A stretch of 38,837 nucleotides of DNA from Hellea sp. Lineage in GTDB: Bacteria; Pseudomonadota; Alphaproteobacteria; Caulobacterales; Maricaulaceae. Under the pieces are notes generated by a model. The model searched no databases. It was not told the origin of the DNA and saw only the letters and a program-made list of their open reading frames with translations. Shown piece by piece: positions 7,717 through 16,929 of the stretch (position 1 is its first letter; every line of letters starts with the position of its first letter). The stretch covers positions 8,636-47,472 of the forward strand of contig JAHDEZ010000017.1 in the NCBI GenBank assembly GCA_020628425.1. The letters run 5' to 3'. The translations under genes and the position numbers were made by a program.

Positions 7717-8912
7717 TCTTCTTCGACTGCGGTAACAGGGCTGTCCACAATCTCGATGACTTCTAGCGCGTCCAGTTTTCCAACGCGCTCAGGCAACGTC
7801 CCGGAAGCCTTAAGGCTATCGACCCTTTGACGAGCATTTATGCGCAAGTCTTCATAAAAAAGATTAAAGGGTAGCGTGCGGAAATTACCGCCTATTTTGA
7901 TAGGGCGACGCAAAGCCCGGCTGCGAGGGGTATCAATGTACAAAAGTCCGTTTTCACATTGTGCCCCAAATTGCTTGGTCAGCGGTGCAACTTTCGTGTC
8001 TGGCTCTACACCCACGGCAGCCATTCCACCTTTGTGCAGGCGGCGGGGCGCGTAATCCGTGGCCCGTGTCCAAGTAAGTGGGTTCATGCATAATAAAGGG
8101 CGCCCATTGATCTTGTAGTAGTCATTTATCTGATGGGCGTTGAGGTCTTCGGAAAATCGATCCGCAATAGCTTGGTCGCCGGGCATGAAGGCACCCCAAG
8201 CCACCACACAATTTGTGTCCTCTGCTGTTTCACAAGGGATAAGTTCTGCTAGTTCTTTATCAAATCTGTCCATCGTGAATGGGTGATCAATTATATAGGC
8301 CGCTGCTAACCGGTCCTTTAGTGGCCCCTGAAAGAAATCTGCGAGTATACGCTGGGCATGTGAGGCGCCCTGACCATGACCTGCCAGAATGATGGGGCGT
8401 TCGGGCGGTGAATGCCTTAAGAAAAATTCAAAGGATCGCTTCACGTCACTATAAGCCAGGTCTTGTGCGCGACGGGCATCTTCACGATTGGTCATAGCTG
8501 TGTAGAGTGAGGCTTGACGGTAATAAGGAACAAACAATCGACCGGCATGGGCATAGGGCGCGACATAATTAGGACGTATAATGTCGTTAAGGCGTTCTTT
8601 GGCGTCATCAGCGACTGGAACATTCCAATGATCACCGCCCTTGTAGAGGACCGGAACAATCATAAAGACGTCTCCATCCGCCGGAAATTCAAACGAATCC
8701 GCCGCTAGATCCGGTAGCTCCATCCAACTTTCTTTTAGATTATAATTTGGGGCCTCGGGTCGTTCATAAGTTTGAAACGGCTGCCCGGGATCCAGCATGG
8801 ACTGAAATATATCATTTCGAAAAAACACCAAAGTGGCGATAATTAAACCAAGGGTCAATAATCCCGCAATTATTACATAGGTTTGAGTTGAAAATTGCCG
8901 TAATTTCGCCAT
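7713..8912 (-). CDS. DUF3089 alpha/beta-hydrolase-like membrane protein with altered nucleophile elbow
   Basis: 399 residues from the ATG at 8912; a TTG four codons earlier is less likely. One transmembrane segment (~11-31) is followed by a periplasmic domain that fits DUF3089, a family of uncharacterised alpha/beta-hydrolase-like proteins. Recognisable blocks are VFMIVPVLY, RLFVPYYRQASL, RAQDLAYSDVKRSFEFFL, the elbow ILAGHGQGASHAQRIL and a late NPLTW segment. The elbow reads G178-H-G-Q-G, with Gly180 where I expect the nucleophilic Ser of GHSQG. Cysteines in CETAEDTNC could form a periplasmic disulfide. The gene converges on kdsA with a four-base overlap and diverges from DUF502 across 55 bases. 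Function is unknown. Confidence 0.75.
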   Translation of the reverse strand: MAKLRQFSTQTYVIIAGLLTLGLIIATLVFFRNDIFQSMLDPGQPFQTYERPEAPNYNLKESWMELPDLAADSFEFPADGDVFMIVPVLYKGGDHWNVPVADDAKERLNDIIRPNYVAPYAHAGRLFVPYYRQASLYTAMTNREDARRAQDLAYSDVKRSFEFFLRHSPPERPIILAGHGQGASHAQRILADFFQGPLKDRLAAAYIIDHPFTMDRFDKELAELIPCETAEDTNCVVAWGAFMPGDQAIADRFSEDLNAHQINDYYKINGRPLLCMNPLTWTRATDYAPRRLHKGGMAAVGVEPDTKVAPLTKQFGAQCENGLLYIDTPRSRALRRPIKIGGNFRTLPFNLFYEDLRINARQRVDSLKASGTLPERVGKLDALEVIEIVDSPVTAVEED

Positions 8913-8967
8913 ATCAAGTCGCAAGAGTTATTGTACTCATGATTATAGATTCACGGACAACAAGCCA

Positions 8968-9717
8968 ATGGTAGAATCATTAAAAGATGCTGAGGAAAAG
9001 CCGGACAAGAAAAAGCCAGGATTACTAAGATATATCCGAAATCGGTTTATCACTGGGGTTATTATTGCATTACCACTGGCCGCTACATTCTGGCTAATTT
9101 CTTGGTTTGTCGGTTTTGTTGACGAGTCTGTCTACAGTATCCTGCCAGAGTCTTGGACAGAGTCTATCGACAACAAAAATACGCAGCAAGAGGGGAGCTG
9201 TTCGAGTAGCTGTGCGCCTGAGCAAAACGATGATCCGAAATTCATTGTTCCGGGCACTGGGCTTGTCGTAGCATTTATTGCACTGTTAATACTCGGAATT
9301 ATTGGCTCCAATTTTATTGGTAACCGTTTGCTCTTATTGGGCGAGAGAGTGCTCTATCGCGTTCCTTTCGTTAGCAATGTTTACAATGGCCTTAAACAGA
9401 TTGTGAATACTGTTGCTAAGTCAGATGAACGCAATTTCAAGGAAGTTTGTCTTGTTGAGTATCCCAGACCTGGGTTATGGGCCATTGGCTTTGTGACCTC
9501 TGATTTGAAAGGAGCGCCAAAAGAGTTTTTGAAAGAAAATTACGTTAGTATTTTCGTCCCAACCACGCCCAATCCAACTTCTGGGTTCTTGCTGTTTTCA
9601 AAACGAGAAGACTTGAAAATATTAAACATGACACCGGAAGAAGGCGCGAAGATGATTATATCTGGAGGCATAGTTTCAAATGATGATGCGGAAACTCTAG
9701 CAAAACAATTTGAATAA
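8968..9717 (+). CDS. DUF502 family membrane protein
   Basis: 249-residue integral membrane protein of the DUF502 family, function unknown. It has a basic, charged N-terminal 27 residues, then a first membrane segment at ~28-51 (FITGVIIALPLAATFWLISWFV) and a second at ~96-116. Between them is a ~45-residue loop with an unusual CSSSC pair (Cys78, Cys82). A conserved cytoplasmic domain follows, with the VPFVSNVYNGLKQIV motif, a GLWAIGFVTS strand, and the VFVPTTPNPTSGF-like signature (here IFVPTTPNPTSGFLLF), typical of the family. In alphaproteobacteria this gene is often found next to recG, as here, where the two stop codons are one base apart. The pairing looks positional rather than functional. 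Confidence 0.85.
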   Translation: MVESLKDAEEKPDKKKPGLLRYIRNRFITGVIIALPLAATFWLISWFVGFVDESVYSILPESWTESIDNKNTQQEGSCSSSCAPEQNDDPKFIVPGTGLVVAFIALLILGIIGSNFIGNRLLLLGERVLYRVPFVSNVYNGLKQIVNTVAKSDERNFKEVCLVEYPRPGLWAIGFVTSDLKGAPKEFLKENYVSIFVPTTPNPTSGFLLFSKREDLKILNMTPEEGAKMIISGGIVSNDDAETLAKQFE

Positions 9718-9718
9718 A

Positions 9719-11806
9719 TCATCCAACCTTCATAAGCTCAATCCCCCAGTCCTGTTCGAACAGATATAGGAGATTGCGGAGCGCCTGACCGCGCTCAGTC
9801 TTAAGGCCGGGGTCTGTTTGAACGATAAGGCGTGCATCTTGATGTGCGGTTTCCAAAAGCGATTTATGCTTATCCATATCGGCGAGCGAGAAGTTTGGCA
9901 TGCCGCTTTGACGGCTCCCTAATAAATCACCAGATCCTCTGAGCTCCCAGTCTTTCTCTGCAATCAAAAACCCGTCTTCGGATTGGCGCATGATCTCGAG
10001 ACGAGCTTTGCCGTTAACCGAAAGCGGGCCCTTATAAAGCAGCAGGCAAGATGAAGGCTTGTCCGAACGGCCGACGCGCCCGCGAAGTTGATGAAGTTGT
10101 GCCAAACCAAAGCGCTCTGCATGTTCAATAACAATGACGGTCGCATTGGGGGCGTCCACGCCGACTTCAATAACCGTCGTTGCAACGAGGACATCGAGTT
10201 CACCTCTTTTGAACTGTTCCGTTATATTGTCTTTTTCCTGAGGAGACAGGCGGCCATGAACCAGGCCGACCTTGCTGCCATAATGAGCTTGCAAGACACG
10301 GAAGCGCTCTTCGGCTGACGACAGGTCAATGAGTTCGCTGTCCTCAACTAATGGGCAGACCCAATAGACCTGATTGCCTTCGGCAATCGTGCGACCTATG
10401 CCATCAATAACATCATCCAGTCTTTGCAGTGGCAAGATGCGGGTTTCTATAGGCAAACGACCGGCGGGTTTTTCGTCCAGTTTCGAAATATCCAGATCTC
10501 CATAGGAAGAAAGAGCCAATGTTCTGGGAATAGGGGTGGCTGTCATCACCAAGAGATCCGGCTTTTGCCCTTTCTGGGTTAGTTTCAGACGGTCGTGAAC
10601 CCCAAAACGATGCTGCTCGTCGATGATAACCAGGCCTAGATTATTGAATTCTACCGTGTCCTGAAATAAAGCGTGTGTACCGATAATGACATCAATATAG
10701 CCTTCTCTGAGGCCGTTTAGTAAAGCTTCGCGGGGTTTGCCTTTATCGCGTCCTGTTAAGGCCTCAACGGTCAATCCGGCAGGCTCCAGAAAAGCCGATA
10801 TGGTTTGGGCGTGCTGCCTTGCTAAAATCTCTGTTGGTGCCATGAGAGCCGTTTGTACGCCGGCCTCCGCAGCGAAAGCAGCGACTTGCGCGGCGACGAA
10901 TGTCTTACCTGCGCCGACATCACCTTGTAATAATCGTGACATCCGAAACGAGGATTTGAGATCAGCAATGATTTCTGCGATCGCGCGACTTTGCGCGCCC
11001 GTTGGTGAAAAAGGCGCGCCTTTTAATACATCCTCGACATAAGTGCCTTCGGCTTCTAGGGCTTTCCCGCTGCGTCGCCTTGAACTTTCACGAACAAGGG
11101 CGAGGGTCAATTGTTTGGCGAGTATTTCATCATAGGCAAGACGGGTTCGAGCGGGCGCGTCGGCCTTGACGTCGACGGGGTGTTCAGGACTATGCATCCG
11201 CCTGAGTGCCGTTTCAAAGCCGGGCCAATCCTGCCGTTCCAGAAAGGCGGGATCGAGCCACTCATCGAGTTTTGGAATTTTTGAGAGGGTTTGCATGACC
11301 GCCTTGCGCGCAACCTTTTGTGACAGGCCCTGTGTCAGAGGGTATTGCGTTTCATATAGTGGTAGGTCTTCGTTTTTGCGGGGATCCAACACATAATCCG
11401 GATGTGTCATCTGAATGTTAGGGCCAAAAAACTCTACCTTGCCTGAGATCAGACGGACAGATTCTTCGGGTAATACTCGTTTGAGATAGTCTGCGCGGGC
11501 TTGAAAAAATACGAGCGTCATATCCCCAGTGCTGTCATAGACGCGAATTTTATAGGGGTGCCGCCGGGATTTTGGTGGGTTATGGGTTCCAACAGTCACG
11601 GTAAAAGTACAAACTTCGCCCTGCCGTGCGCCAGCAATATATGGTCGGTAACTCCGATCAATCAAATTAGAGGGGGGCGTAAACAATAAATCCTTGATCC
11701 GTGTGCCCATGGCGCGCGACAAAGCTTCGCGAACGCGATTGCCGACGCCGTTTAAGGTCGTCACATCCGCAAAAAATGGAAAAAGCACATCAGGCCGCAT
11801 TGCCAT
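9719..11806 (-). CDS. recG: ATP-dependent DNA helicase RecG
   Basis: 695-residue superfamily 2 helicase that remodels stalled replication forks and Holliday junctions. The N-terminal wedge/OB domain spans ~1-250 (HPYKIRVYDSTGDMTLVFFQA, then YPLTQGLSQK). Helicase domain 1 has Walker A GDVGAGKT at 295-302 and Walker B DEQH at 396-399, followed by MTATPIPRTLAL. Helicase domain 2 contains VHGRLSPQEKD, ATTVIEVGVDAPNATVIV and the QLRGRVGRS motif VI. The C-terminal GSGDLLGSRQSGMPNF segment is diagnostic for RecG. Length is normal. The start ATG at 11806 faces sdhE on the other strand, leaving only ~51 bases for both promoters. Confidence 0.97.
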   Translation of the reverse strand: MAMRPDVLFPFFADVTTLNGVGNRVREALSRAMGTRIKDLLFTPPSNLIDRSYRPYIAGARQGEVCTFTVTVGTHNPPKSRRHPYKIRVYDSTGDMTLVFFQARADYLKRVLPEESVRLISGKVEFFGPNIQMTHPDYVLDPRKNEDLPLYETQYPLTQGLSQKVARKAVMQTLSKIPKLDEWLDPAFLERQDWPGFETALRRMHSPEHPVDVKADAPARTRLAYDEILAKQLTLALVRESSRRRSGKALEAEGTYVEDVLKGAPFSPTGAQSRAIAEIIADLKSSFRMSRLLQGDVGAGKTFVAAQVAAFAAEAGVQTALMAPTEILARQHAQTISAFLEPAGLTVEALTGRDKGKPREALLNGLREGYIDVIIGTHALFQDTVEFNNLGLVIIDEQHRFGVHDRLKLTQKGQKPDLLVMTATPIPRTLALSSYGDLDISKLDEKPAGRLPIETRILPLQRLDDVIDGIGRTIAEGNQVYWVCPLVEDSELIDLSSAEERFRVLQAHYGSKVGLVHGRLSPQEKDNITEQFKRGELDVLVATTVIEVGVDAPNATVIVIEHAERFGLAQLHQLRGRVGRSDKPSSCLLLYKGPLSVNGKARLEIMRQSEDGFLIAEKDWELRGSGDLLGSRQSGMPNFSLADMDKHKSLLETAHQDARLIVQTDPGLKTERGQALRNLLYLFEQDWGIELMKVG

Positions 11807-11857
11807 AAGGTGAACGAGAATTTAGGGGGGCGCAAGAGAATTTGGATCGCGAATGCC

Positions 11858-12112
11858 ATGAATGAAAACGAAAAAAAGAAACTCCTATATCGGGCCAATT
11901 ATCGCGGCTTCAAAGAAGCGGATATTTTGCTGGGTGGTTTTTTAAAAGAAAACATCGAAACTCTGACCGATGAAGAGTTAGTTCAGTTTGAAAATCTGCT
12001 CGAGGCGAGGGACCATGATATCTATGGTTGGATCACGGGCGCACTGTATGTGCCTGCCAATTACGACACGCCTATATTAGAAAAACTCAGAGCCTACCGT
12101 CCAACATTTTAA
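11858..12112 (+). CDS. sdhE: FAD assembly factor SdhE (succinate dehydrogenase assembly factor 2 family)
   Basis: 84-residue helical protein that helps attach FAD covalently to the SdhA flavoprotein of succinate dehydrogenase. The family motif RGxxE is present as YRGFKEAD (Arg16, Gly17, Glu20), followed by LLGGFL and the C-terminal helices with DIYGWITG. The ATG at 11858 gives the normal family length and leaves room for a divergent promoter. A GTG at 11810 in frame would add 16 residues and leave three bases between it and recG. The stop TAA overlaps the mfd start by one base (TAATG), so mfd is probably translationally coupled. This sdhE-mfd order is common in alphaproteobacteria. Confidence 0.87.
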   Translation: MNENEKKKLLYRANYRGFKEADILLGGFLKENIETLTDEELVQFENLLEARDHDIYGWITGALYVPANYDTPILEKLRAYRPTF

Positions 12113-15100
12113 TGCTTCAGATTCAAAGATATCGGTCTGATGAGCGCAAGCTCACAGCGGCGGGATTGCCGGAAGGTTTGGACGCCCTGACGTTTACCCG
12201 GGCTGTCCGCCGACGCGAGGAAGCTGCTCTTTTCATTGCACGTGATGATAGCCGTGCGGCGTCCTTTTCAGCAGCTTGCCGGTTTTTTGCTCCGGATATT
12301 CCCGTTGTGTCGCTTCCGGCGTGGGACTGCCTTCCATATGACAGGATATCGCCCAGCCGTTTTGTGGCCGCTCGCCGAAGCGCCGCGCTTTACGGATTGA
12401 CGCAGTTAAAGCCGGGTCGCCCCTTAATTATTGTATCCACCGTAAGTGCCGTATCTCAAAAAGTGCCACCCCGTTCGTCACTCATTCAAGCTGGCTTTAG
12501 GGCGAAAACGGGAGAGGCTTTGTCTCGGAAATCGCTTGAAAGCTATCTGGCCCGGAATGGGTATAGTCGCGCCTCAACGGTCATAGAGCCCGGCGATTAC
12601 GCTATCCGAGGCGGTTTAGTCGATATTTTTTCTCCGGCCTTTGATGAGCCGCTGAGGCTGGACTTTTTTGGTGACGAGCTAGAAAGCATTCGTCATTTTG
12701 ATGTCAGCAGCCAACGCAGTACAACACAGGTCAATGAGATTGATCTGGCCCCGGTCAGTGAAGTCTTCTTCAACGCCGACGCCATCGCTCAATTTCGCAA
12801 AGCTTATGTGGCGAGTTTTGGCGGTGGTATCGGCAAGGACCCTGTATATGCCGCCGTCAGTGAGGGTATTCGCCCGCAGGGCATCGAACACTTTTTACCC
12901 TTATTCTATTCAGAGCTGGAAACGGTTTTGGATTATCTCCCGGAAAACTGTCTGGTGGCATTTGATGGTTTGACCAAAGAAGCTTTTTCCGAACGCAAAG
13001 ATTTGGTAGAAGATTTCTATGAGAGCCGCCAGGCTCATGTTGAGGCCCGTGATAGCGGGGCGGGTGATCCGTCTAAATCCGCTGGTGTCTTTCGACCATT
13101 GCCCATCAACACATTATATTTGACATTAGATGACCTGCAGGCGCGGCAGAGCGACCTTCCATTCCGTTGGCACTCGCCCTTTGTTCCGCCAGACGCTGAT
13201 GAACTTGTAGATTTTGAGGGCAAGCCAAGCCGGAATTTTTCCAATGAACGCAAAACAGAAGGCGTCAATGTTTTTGACGCTGTCATCGCACATGTCAAAG
13301 CCCAAAGGGCCGAAGGGCGAAAGGTTATAATCGCGTCTTGGACTGAAGGTTCCTCCGAAAGATTGGCCAATGTGTTTGAGGAACATGGTCTTTCTTTGCC
13401 AATGCTCGAGCGGGGGTCTGATCTTGCGAAACTCGAGCCGGGCACGGTCCGCCGGATTATCCTTCCTTTGGAAAATGGGTTCCAATCCGGGGACATCTAT
13501 TTCTTATCGGAACAGGACATTCTGGGCGACAGGCTCGTCAATCGCGGGCGTAAACGTCGGGCCAAAAACTTCATTTCCGAAGCGTCGGCTTTACAGCCGG
13601 GCGATTTGATTATCCATATTGATCATGGTCTTGGTCGCTATATCGGATTGACCACATTACAGGTTCAGGCCGCGCCCCATGATTGTCTTGAACTTGAATA
13701 TGCAAACGGTGCCAAGCTCTATCTGCCTGTAGAAAACATCGAGCTCTTATCTCGCTATGGTTCTGCGGGCGAGTTGGTCAATTTGGACAAGCTGGGTGGC
13801 GTGGCATGGCAATCCCGCAAAGCCAAGGCGAAAAAACGTCTACGAGAGATGGCGGGTGCGCTTATCGAGATTGCGGCTAAGCGTGCTATGAAGACCATAG
13901 AGCCCATTGAGGTCCCGGCAAGTGACTATAATGAATTTTGCGCTCGTTTTCCTTATGTGGAAACCGAGGACCAATTGGCGGCTATCGAGGATGTGTTGGG
14001 CGATCTGAGCTCCGGACGTCCTATGGATCGTCTGATTTGCGGCGACGTCGGTTTCGGAAAAACCGAAGTAGCCCTGCGAGCCGCTTTTGCCGCTGTTATG
14101 ACAGGCCAGCAAATTGCGGTTGTGGCCCCGACGACCATTCTTGCCAGACAGCATTATAAAACATTTTCCGATCGCTTCCGGGGGTTGCCTGTTAATGTCC
14201 GCCAGCTATCGCGCTTGGTTAGTCAGAAAGATGCGACAAGCACAAAAGAAGGCATGGCCAGTGGTCGGTGTGATATTGTCATCGGCACGCATGCACTTTT
14301 GGCAAAGGGCATTAAGTTTGCCAATCTAGGGTTACTGGTGGTGGATGAAGAGCAGCGCTTTGGGGTTCAGCACAAAGAACGACTCAAGGCGCTGAAGGCA
14401 GATGTGCATGTGCTAACCATGACGGCCACGCCCATACCGCGGACACTGCAAATGGCTTTGTCGGGTATCCGGGAACTGTCATTAATTGCAACGCCGCCCG
14501 TCGACCGCTTGGCCGTTAGAACTTATGTGTCGCCATTTGATGCTGTTTCTATCCGTAAGGCGATATTGCGGGAGAAGTATCGGGGTGGTCAAAGTTTTTT
14601 TGTGGCCCCAAGAATAGCCGATCTTCCTCGTATAGAATCGTTTTTGTCAGAGGAAGTCCCAGAGGTTAACTATGTAATTGCTCATGGGCAAATGCCGGGC
14701 CGCGTACTCGAAGATATCATGACGGCCTTTTATGACGGGCAGTATGATGTGCTCCTGTCTACGTCAATTATCGAAAGCGGCATTGATATTCCGAGTGCGA
14801 ATACGATGGTGATTTATCGTGCTGACCGTTTTGGCCTGGCCCAACTCTACCAGATGCGGGGCAGGGTCGGGCGATCTAAAATCCGGGCCTATGCCTATAT
14901 GACCATGCCGGATGAACATGTAGCGACCGCTGGCGCGCTGCAGCGGCTCAAAGTGTTGCAGTCATTGGATACGTTAGGGGCTGGATTTTCCCTGGCCAGT
15001 CATGACCTTGACATGCGGGGCGGGGGCAATCCGCTGGGTGAAGAGCAATCAGGCTATATCAAAGATGTGGGTGTTGAGCTTTATCAACATATGCTTGAAG

Positions 15101-15582
15101 AAGCTGTGGCTGAATTAAGAGATGACAAAAGTGTCCAAGATCAGTCCTGGTCTCCCAGCGTTAATATGGGCGTCGCCGTTCTTATCCCAGATCATTATGT
15201 TGAGGATCTCAATCTGCGATTGGCGACCTATCGACGGATCTCTGATATTGAGGATGATACGGCTTCGGAAGCTTTGGCCGCTGAGCTTATCGACCGCTTT
15301 GGTCCTCTGCCCAAGGAAGTTGAGTCTTTGTTAAATGTCATGAAAATCAAGCGTTTATGTCGCAAAGCTAGTGTCAAGAAAATCGATGCCGGGCCGAGAG
15401 GTCTGGTTTTGCATATACGTCACGAGGGCATTGCTGATCCATCCATTATCCTTAATGCGATTACTCAGAATAAGGGGTGGCGATTAAGGCCGGACCAAAC
15501 CATTTTTGTTGCCGGCCAGCTGGATGGTCCAACAAGCCGAATTAATTTGGCGGTAAAAACACTGAAAGCATTAGCGTCTTAG
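12112..15582 (+). CDS. mfd: Transcription-repair coupling factor
   Basis: 1156-residue ATPase that removes RNA polymerase stalled at DNA lesions and recruits UvrA/UvrB. The UvrB-like N-terminal module is at ~1-330. The RNA polymerase-interacting domain lies near 490-570, starting at GDLIIHIDHGLGRYIGL. The RecG-like motor has Walker A GDVGFGKT at 644-651, Walker B DEEQ at 745-748 and MTATPIPRTLQMAL. Later parts are ATSTSIIESGIDIP-type motif V (here LLSTSIIESGIDIPSANT), MRGRVGRS, and the TRG-like segment with GEEQSGYIKDVG. The C-terminal D7 region covers the last ~150 residues. The ATG overlaps the sdhE stop; a longer in-frame reading from 12028 would run inside sdhE and is rejected. The stop overlaps the convergent PopA-like gene by four bases. 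Confidence 0.96.
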   Translation: MLQIQRYRSDERKLTAAGLPEGLDALTFTRAVRRREEAALFIARDDSRAASFSAACRFFAPDIPVVSLPAWDCLPYDRISPSRFVAARRSAALYGLTQLKPGRPLIIVSTVSAVSQKVPPRSSLIQAGFRAKTGEALSRKSLESYLARNGYSRASTVIEPGDYAIRGGLVDIFSPAFDEPLRLDFFGDELESIRHFDVSSQRSTTQVNEIDLAPVSEVFFNADAIAQFRKAYVASFGGGIGKDPVYAAVSEGIRPQGIEHFLPLFYSELETVLDYLPENCLVAFDGLTKEAFSERKDLVEDFYESRQAHVEARDSGAGDPSKSAGVFRPLPINTLYLTLDDLQARQSDLPFRWHSPFVPPDADELVDFEGKPSRNFSNERKTEGVNVFDAVIAHVKAQRAEGRKVIIASWTEGSSERLANVFEEHGLSLPMLERGSDLAKLEPGTVRRIILPLENGFQSGDIYFLSEQDILGDRLVNRGRKRRAKNFISEASALQPGDLIIHIDHGLGRYIGLTTLQVQAAPHDCLELEYANGAKLYLPVENIELLSRYGSAGELVNLDKLGGVAWQSRKAKAKKRLREMAGALIEIAAKRAMKTIEPIEVPASDYNEFCARFPYVETEDQLAAIEDVLGDLSSGRPMDRLICGDVGFGKTEVALRAAFAAVMTGQQIAVVAPTTILARQHYKTFSDRFRGLPVNVRQLSRLVSQKDATSTKEGMASGRCDIVIGTHALLAKGIKFANLGLLVVDEEQRFGVQHKERLKALKADVHVLTMTATPIPRTLQMALSGIRELSLIATPPVDRLAVRTYVSPFDAVSIRKAILREKYRGGQSFFVAPRIADLPRIESFLSEEVPEVNYVIAHGQMPGRVLEDIMTAFYDGQYDVLLSTSIIESGIDIPSANTMVIYRADRFGLAQLYQMRGRVGRSKIRAYAYMTMPDEHVATAGALQRLKVLQSLDTLGAGFSLASHDLDMRGGGNPLGEEQSGYIKDVGVELYQHMLEEAVAELRDDKSVQDQSWSPSVNMGVAVLIPDHYVEDLNLRLATYRRISDIEDDTASEALAAELIDRFGPLPKEVESLLNVMKIKRLCRKASVKKIDAGPRGLVLHIRHEGIADPSIILNAITQNKGWRLRPDQTIFVAGQLDGPTSRINLAVKTLKALAS

Positions 15583-16913
15583 CAATCGACCATTTGCTGT
15601 GCGAGCCAGGACTCGCCAGTGACGCCGTGACCCAATTCCGCCAAATCCATGGCGAGAGATAATTTTATGGCTTGATCCGGATGGCCGAATTGGGCTGATT
15701 TAGTCAGGCCCGAGAGACGCGTCAAAACGGGTCTTAAGCTGGACGCCGGTTGGCCGGGAAAAGCGATAACATAAATATTTTTAGATAATCTGGCGGTCAC
15801 ATCATAGACGCGCACCATGTTTTTAATCATAGAGCCGACTTGGTTTAAAGCGAGAGCTTCATGTTCAGACCCGCCAGAACCGCTGCCCTCTAAATTGGCC
15901 TGAATTGTGAGTATGGATACAGGCAAGTCTTGAGCTGAATAGCTTGAAATCAGACGATTGAGATGTTTTGCAAAAAAACGACTGGAGTAGGTGCCGCTTT
16001 CATCCATACATTCAGCCTGCCCGAGATTATCAAATTCAGCCTTTACTTGACGATGCAGGCGATGAAAGCGTGCTAGCTCCAGAATACGGTCCTGAATGTC
16101 CTTCTCCTCGGTCTCAGAATACAAAATATCTGAAACGCCATGTTCATAGGCCATATGATCTTGAACAGTGCCTTTATTAGCCAAAAGGAGCGAAGGGGTA
16201 TGATAAAGCGCTGCATTGCGGCGCATGGTTTGGCATATAGACAGCCCAGGTTCCATGCCATTCAGGGCATTGATAACGACAGCATCAAATGTTGTTTCAT
16301 GGAGGAAATCAAAAGCAGTAAAAGATGTGAAAGCAGCGATAACTTCTACATTTTTTCGCTCAAGTGCATTGATAATGACCATAAATTCAGGTGTGGCCTT
16401 GCCGATAAACAAGACTTTCAGGGAATCCTCAAAAGCATTGGGGTTTAAGCGGTAATCAATACCAAAATCTTCTTGCAATGTTTCCATCCGCATCATCATT
16501 TCAGTCTGCATGATCGTTAAGCGGATCATGGCAGAGACACGGTGGACAATCTGATTCGGATGAACAGGCTCTAACAGAATGGAGTCGAGACCCGAGTTTG
16601 GGATGTCAGCGTACTGCTCAAATATTCCAATTAAAGGGAGGTTTTTGCCTTCATATCGGTTTCTGAGCGCCTGTGTGATCGCAGGAATACGGAGGTTGTT
16701 ACTGTCCAAATACAAAATTATGGCATCCGGTGCCTGTCTTGGAATACTTTGCAGACTCTCCCCATTATAAATGGAGGTAACGGTGTTATAGCCTTTGGCG
16801 TGCAGATCTGGCGTAAGCTTCGCCGCCTTCTCAGCCGAGTCGGAAACCAGCAAAATAGAGCGATGTGGCAGGAATTTCCGCGGACTTTCCTCTATATTTT
16901 GCGCAAGAGCCAT
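15579..16913 (-). CDS. PopA-like protein: two degenerate receiver domains plus catalytically dead GGDEF domain
   Basis: 444 residues from the ATG at 16913; a TTG at 16943 would add ten. Domain order is REC (~18-135), REC (~165-285), linker helix, then a GGDEF-type domain (~300-444), the plan of PleD and PopA of Caulobacter. Aligned by eye to PleD (RAIDLPCRYGGEEF), the segment RVYDVTARLSKNIY keeps the RxxD inhibitory c-di-GMP site (R368, D371) but has SKNIY (377-381) in place of GGEEF, so cyclase activity should be lost. The phospho-acceptor positions look like Tyr68 in REC1 (with Asp70 nearby) and Asn215 in REC2, and the conserved REC lysine is absent from both. It therefore resembles a c-di-GMP-binding scaffold. 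PopA itself recruits substrates for ClpXP proteolysis at the pole; orthology here is inferred from architecture. Confidence 0.65.
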   Translation of the reverse strand: MALAQNIEESPRKFLPHRSILLVSDSAEKAAKLTPDLHAKGYNTVTSIYNGESLQSIPRQAPDAIILYLDSNNLRIPAITQALRNRYEGKNLPLIGIFEQYADIPNSGLDSILLEPVHPNQIVHRVSAMIRLTIMQTEMMMRMETLQEDFGIDYRLNPNAFEDSLKVLFIGKATPEFMVIINALERKNVEVIAAFTSFTAFDFLHETTFDAVVINALNGMEPGLSICQTMRRNAALYHTPSLLLANKGTVQDHMAYEHGVSDILYSETEEKDIQDRILELARFHRLHRQVKAEFDNLGQAECMDESGTYSSRFFAKHLNRLISSYSAQDLPVSILTIQANLEGSGSGGSEHEALALNQVGSMIKNMVRVYDVTARLSKNIYVIAFPGQPASSLRPVLTRLSGLTKSAQFGHPDQAIKLSLAMDLAELGHGVTGESWLAQQMVDC

Positions 16914-16929
16914 AGCCCTCACTGCCAAA

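Noticed and set aside
12028..12111. N-terminal extension of mfd into sdhE
   Set aside because: The extra 28 residues are read inside the sdhE reading frame, while the ATG at 12112 couples to the sdhE stop and gives the normal Mfd start.
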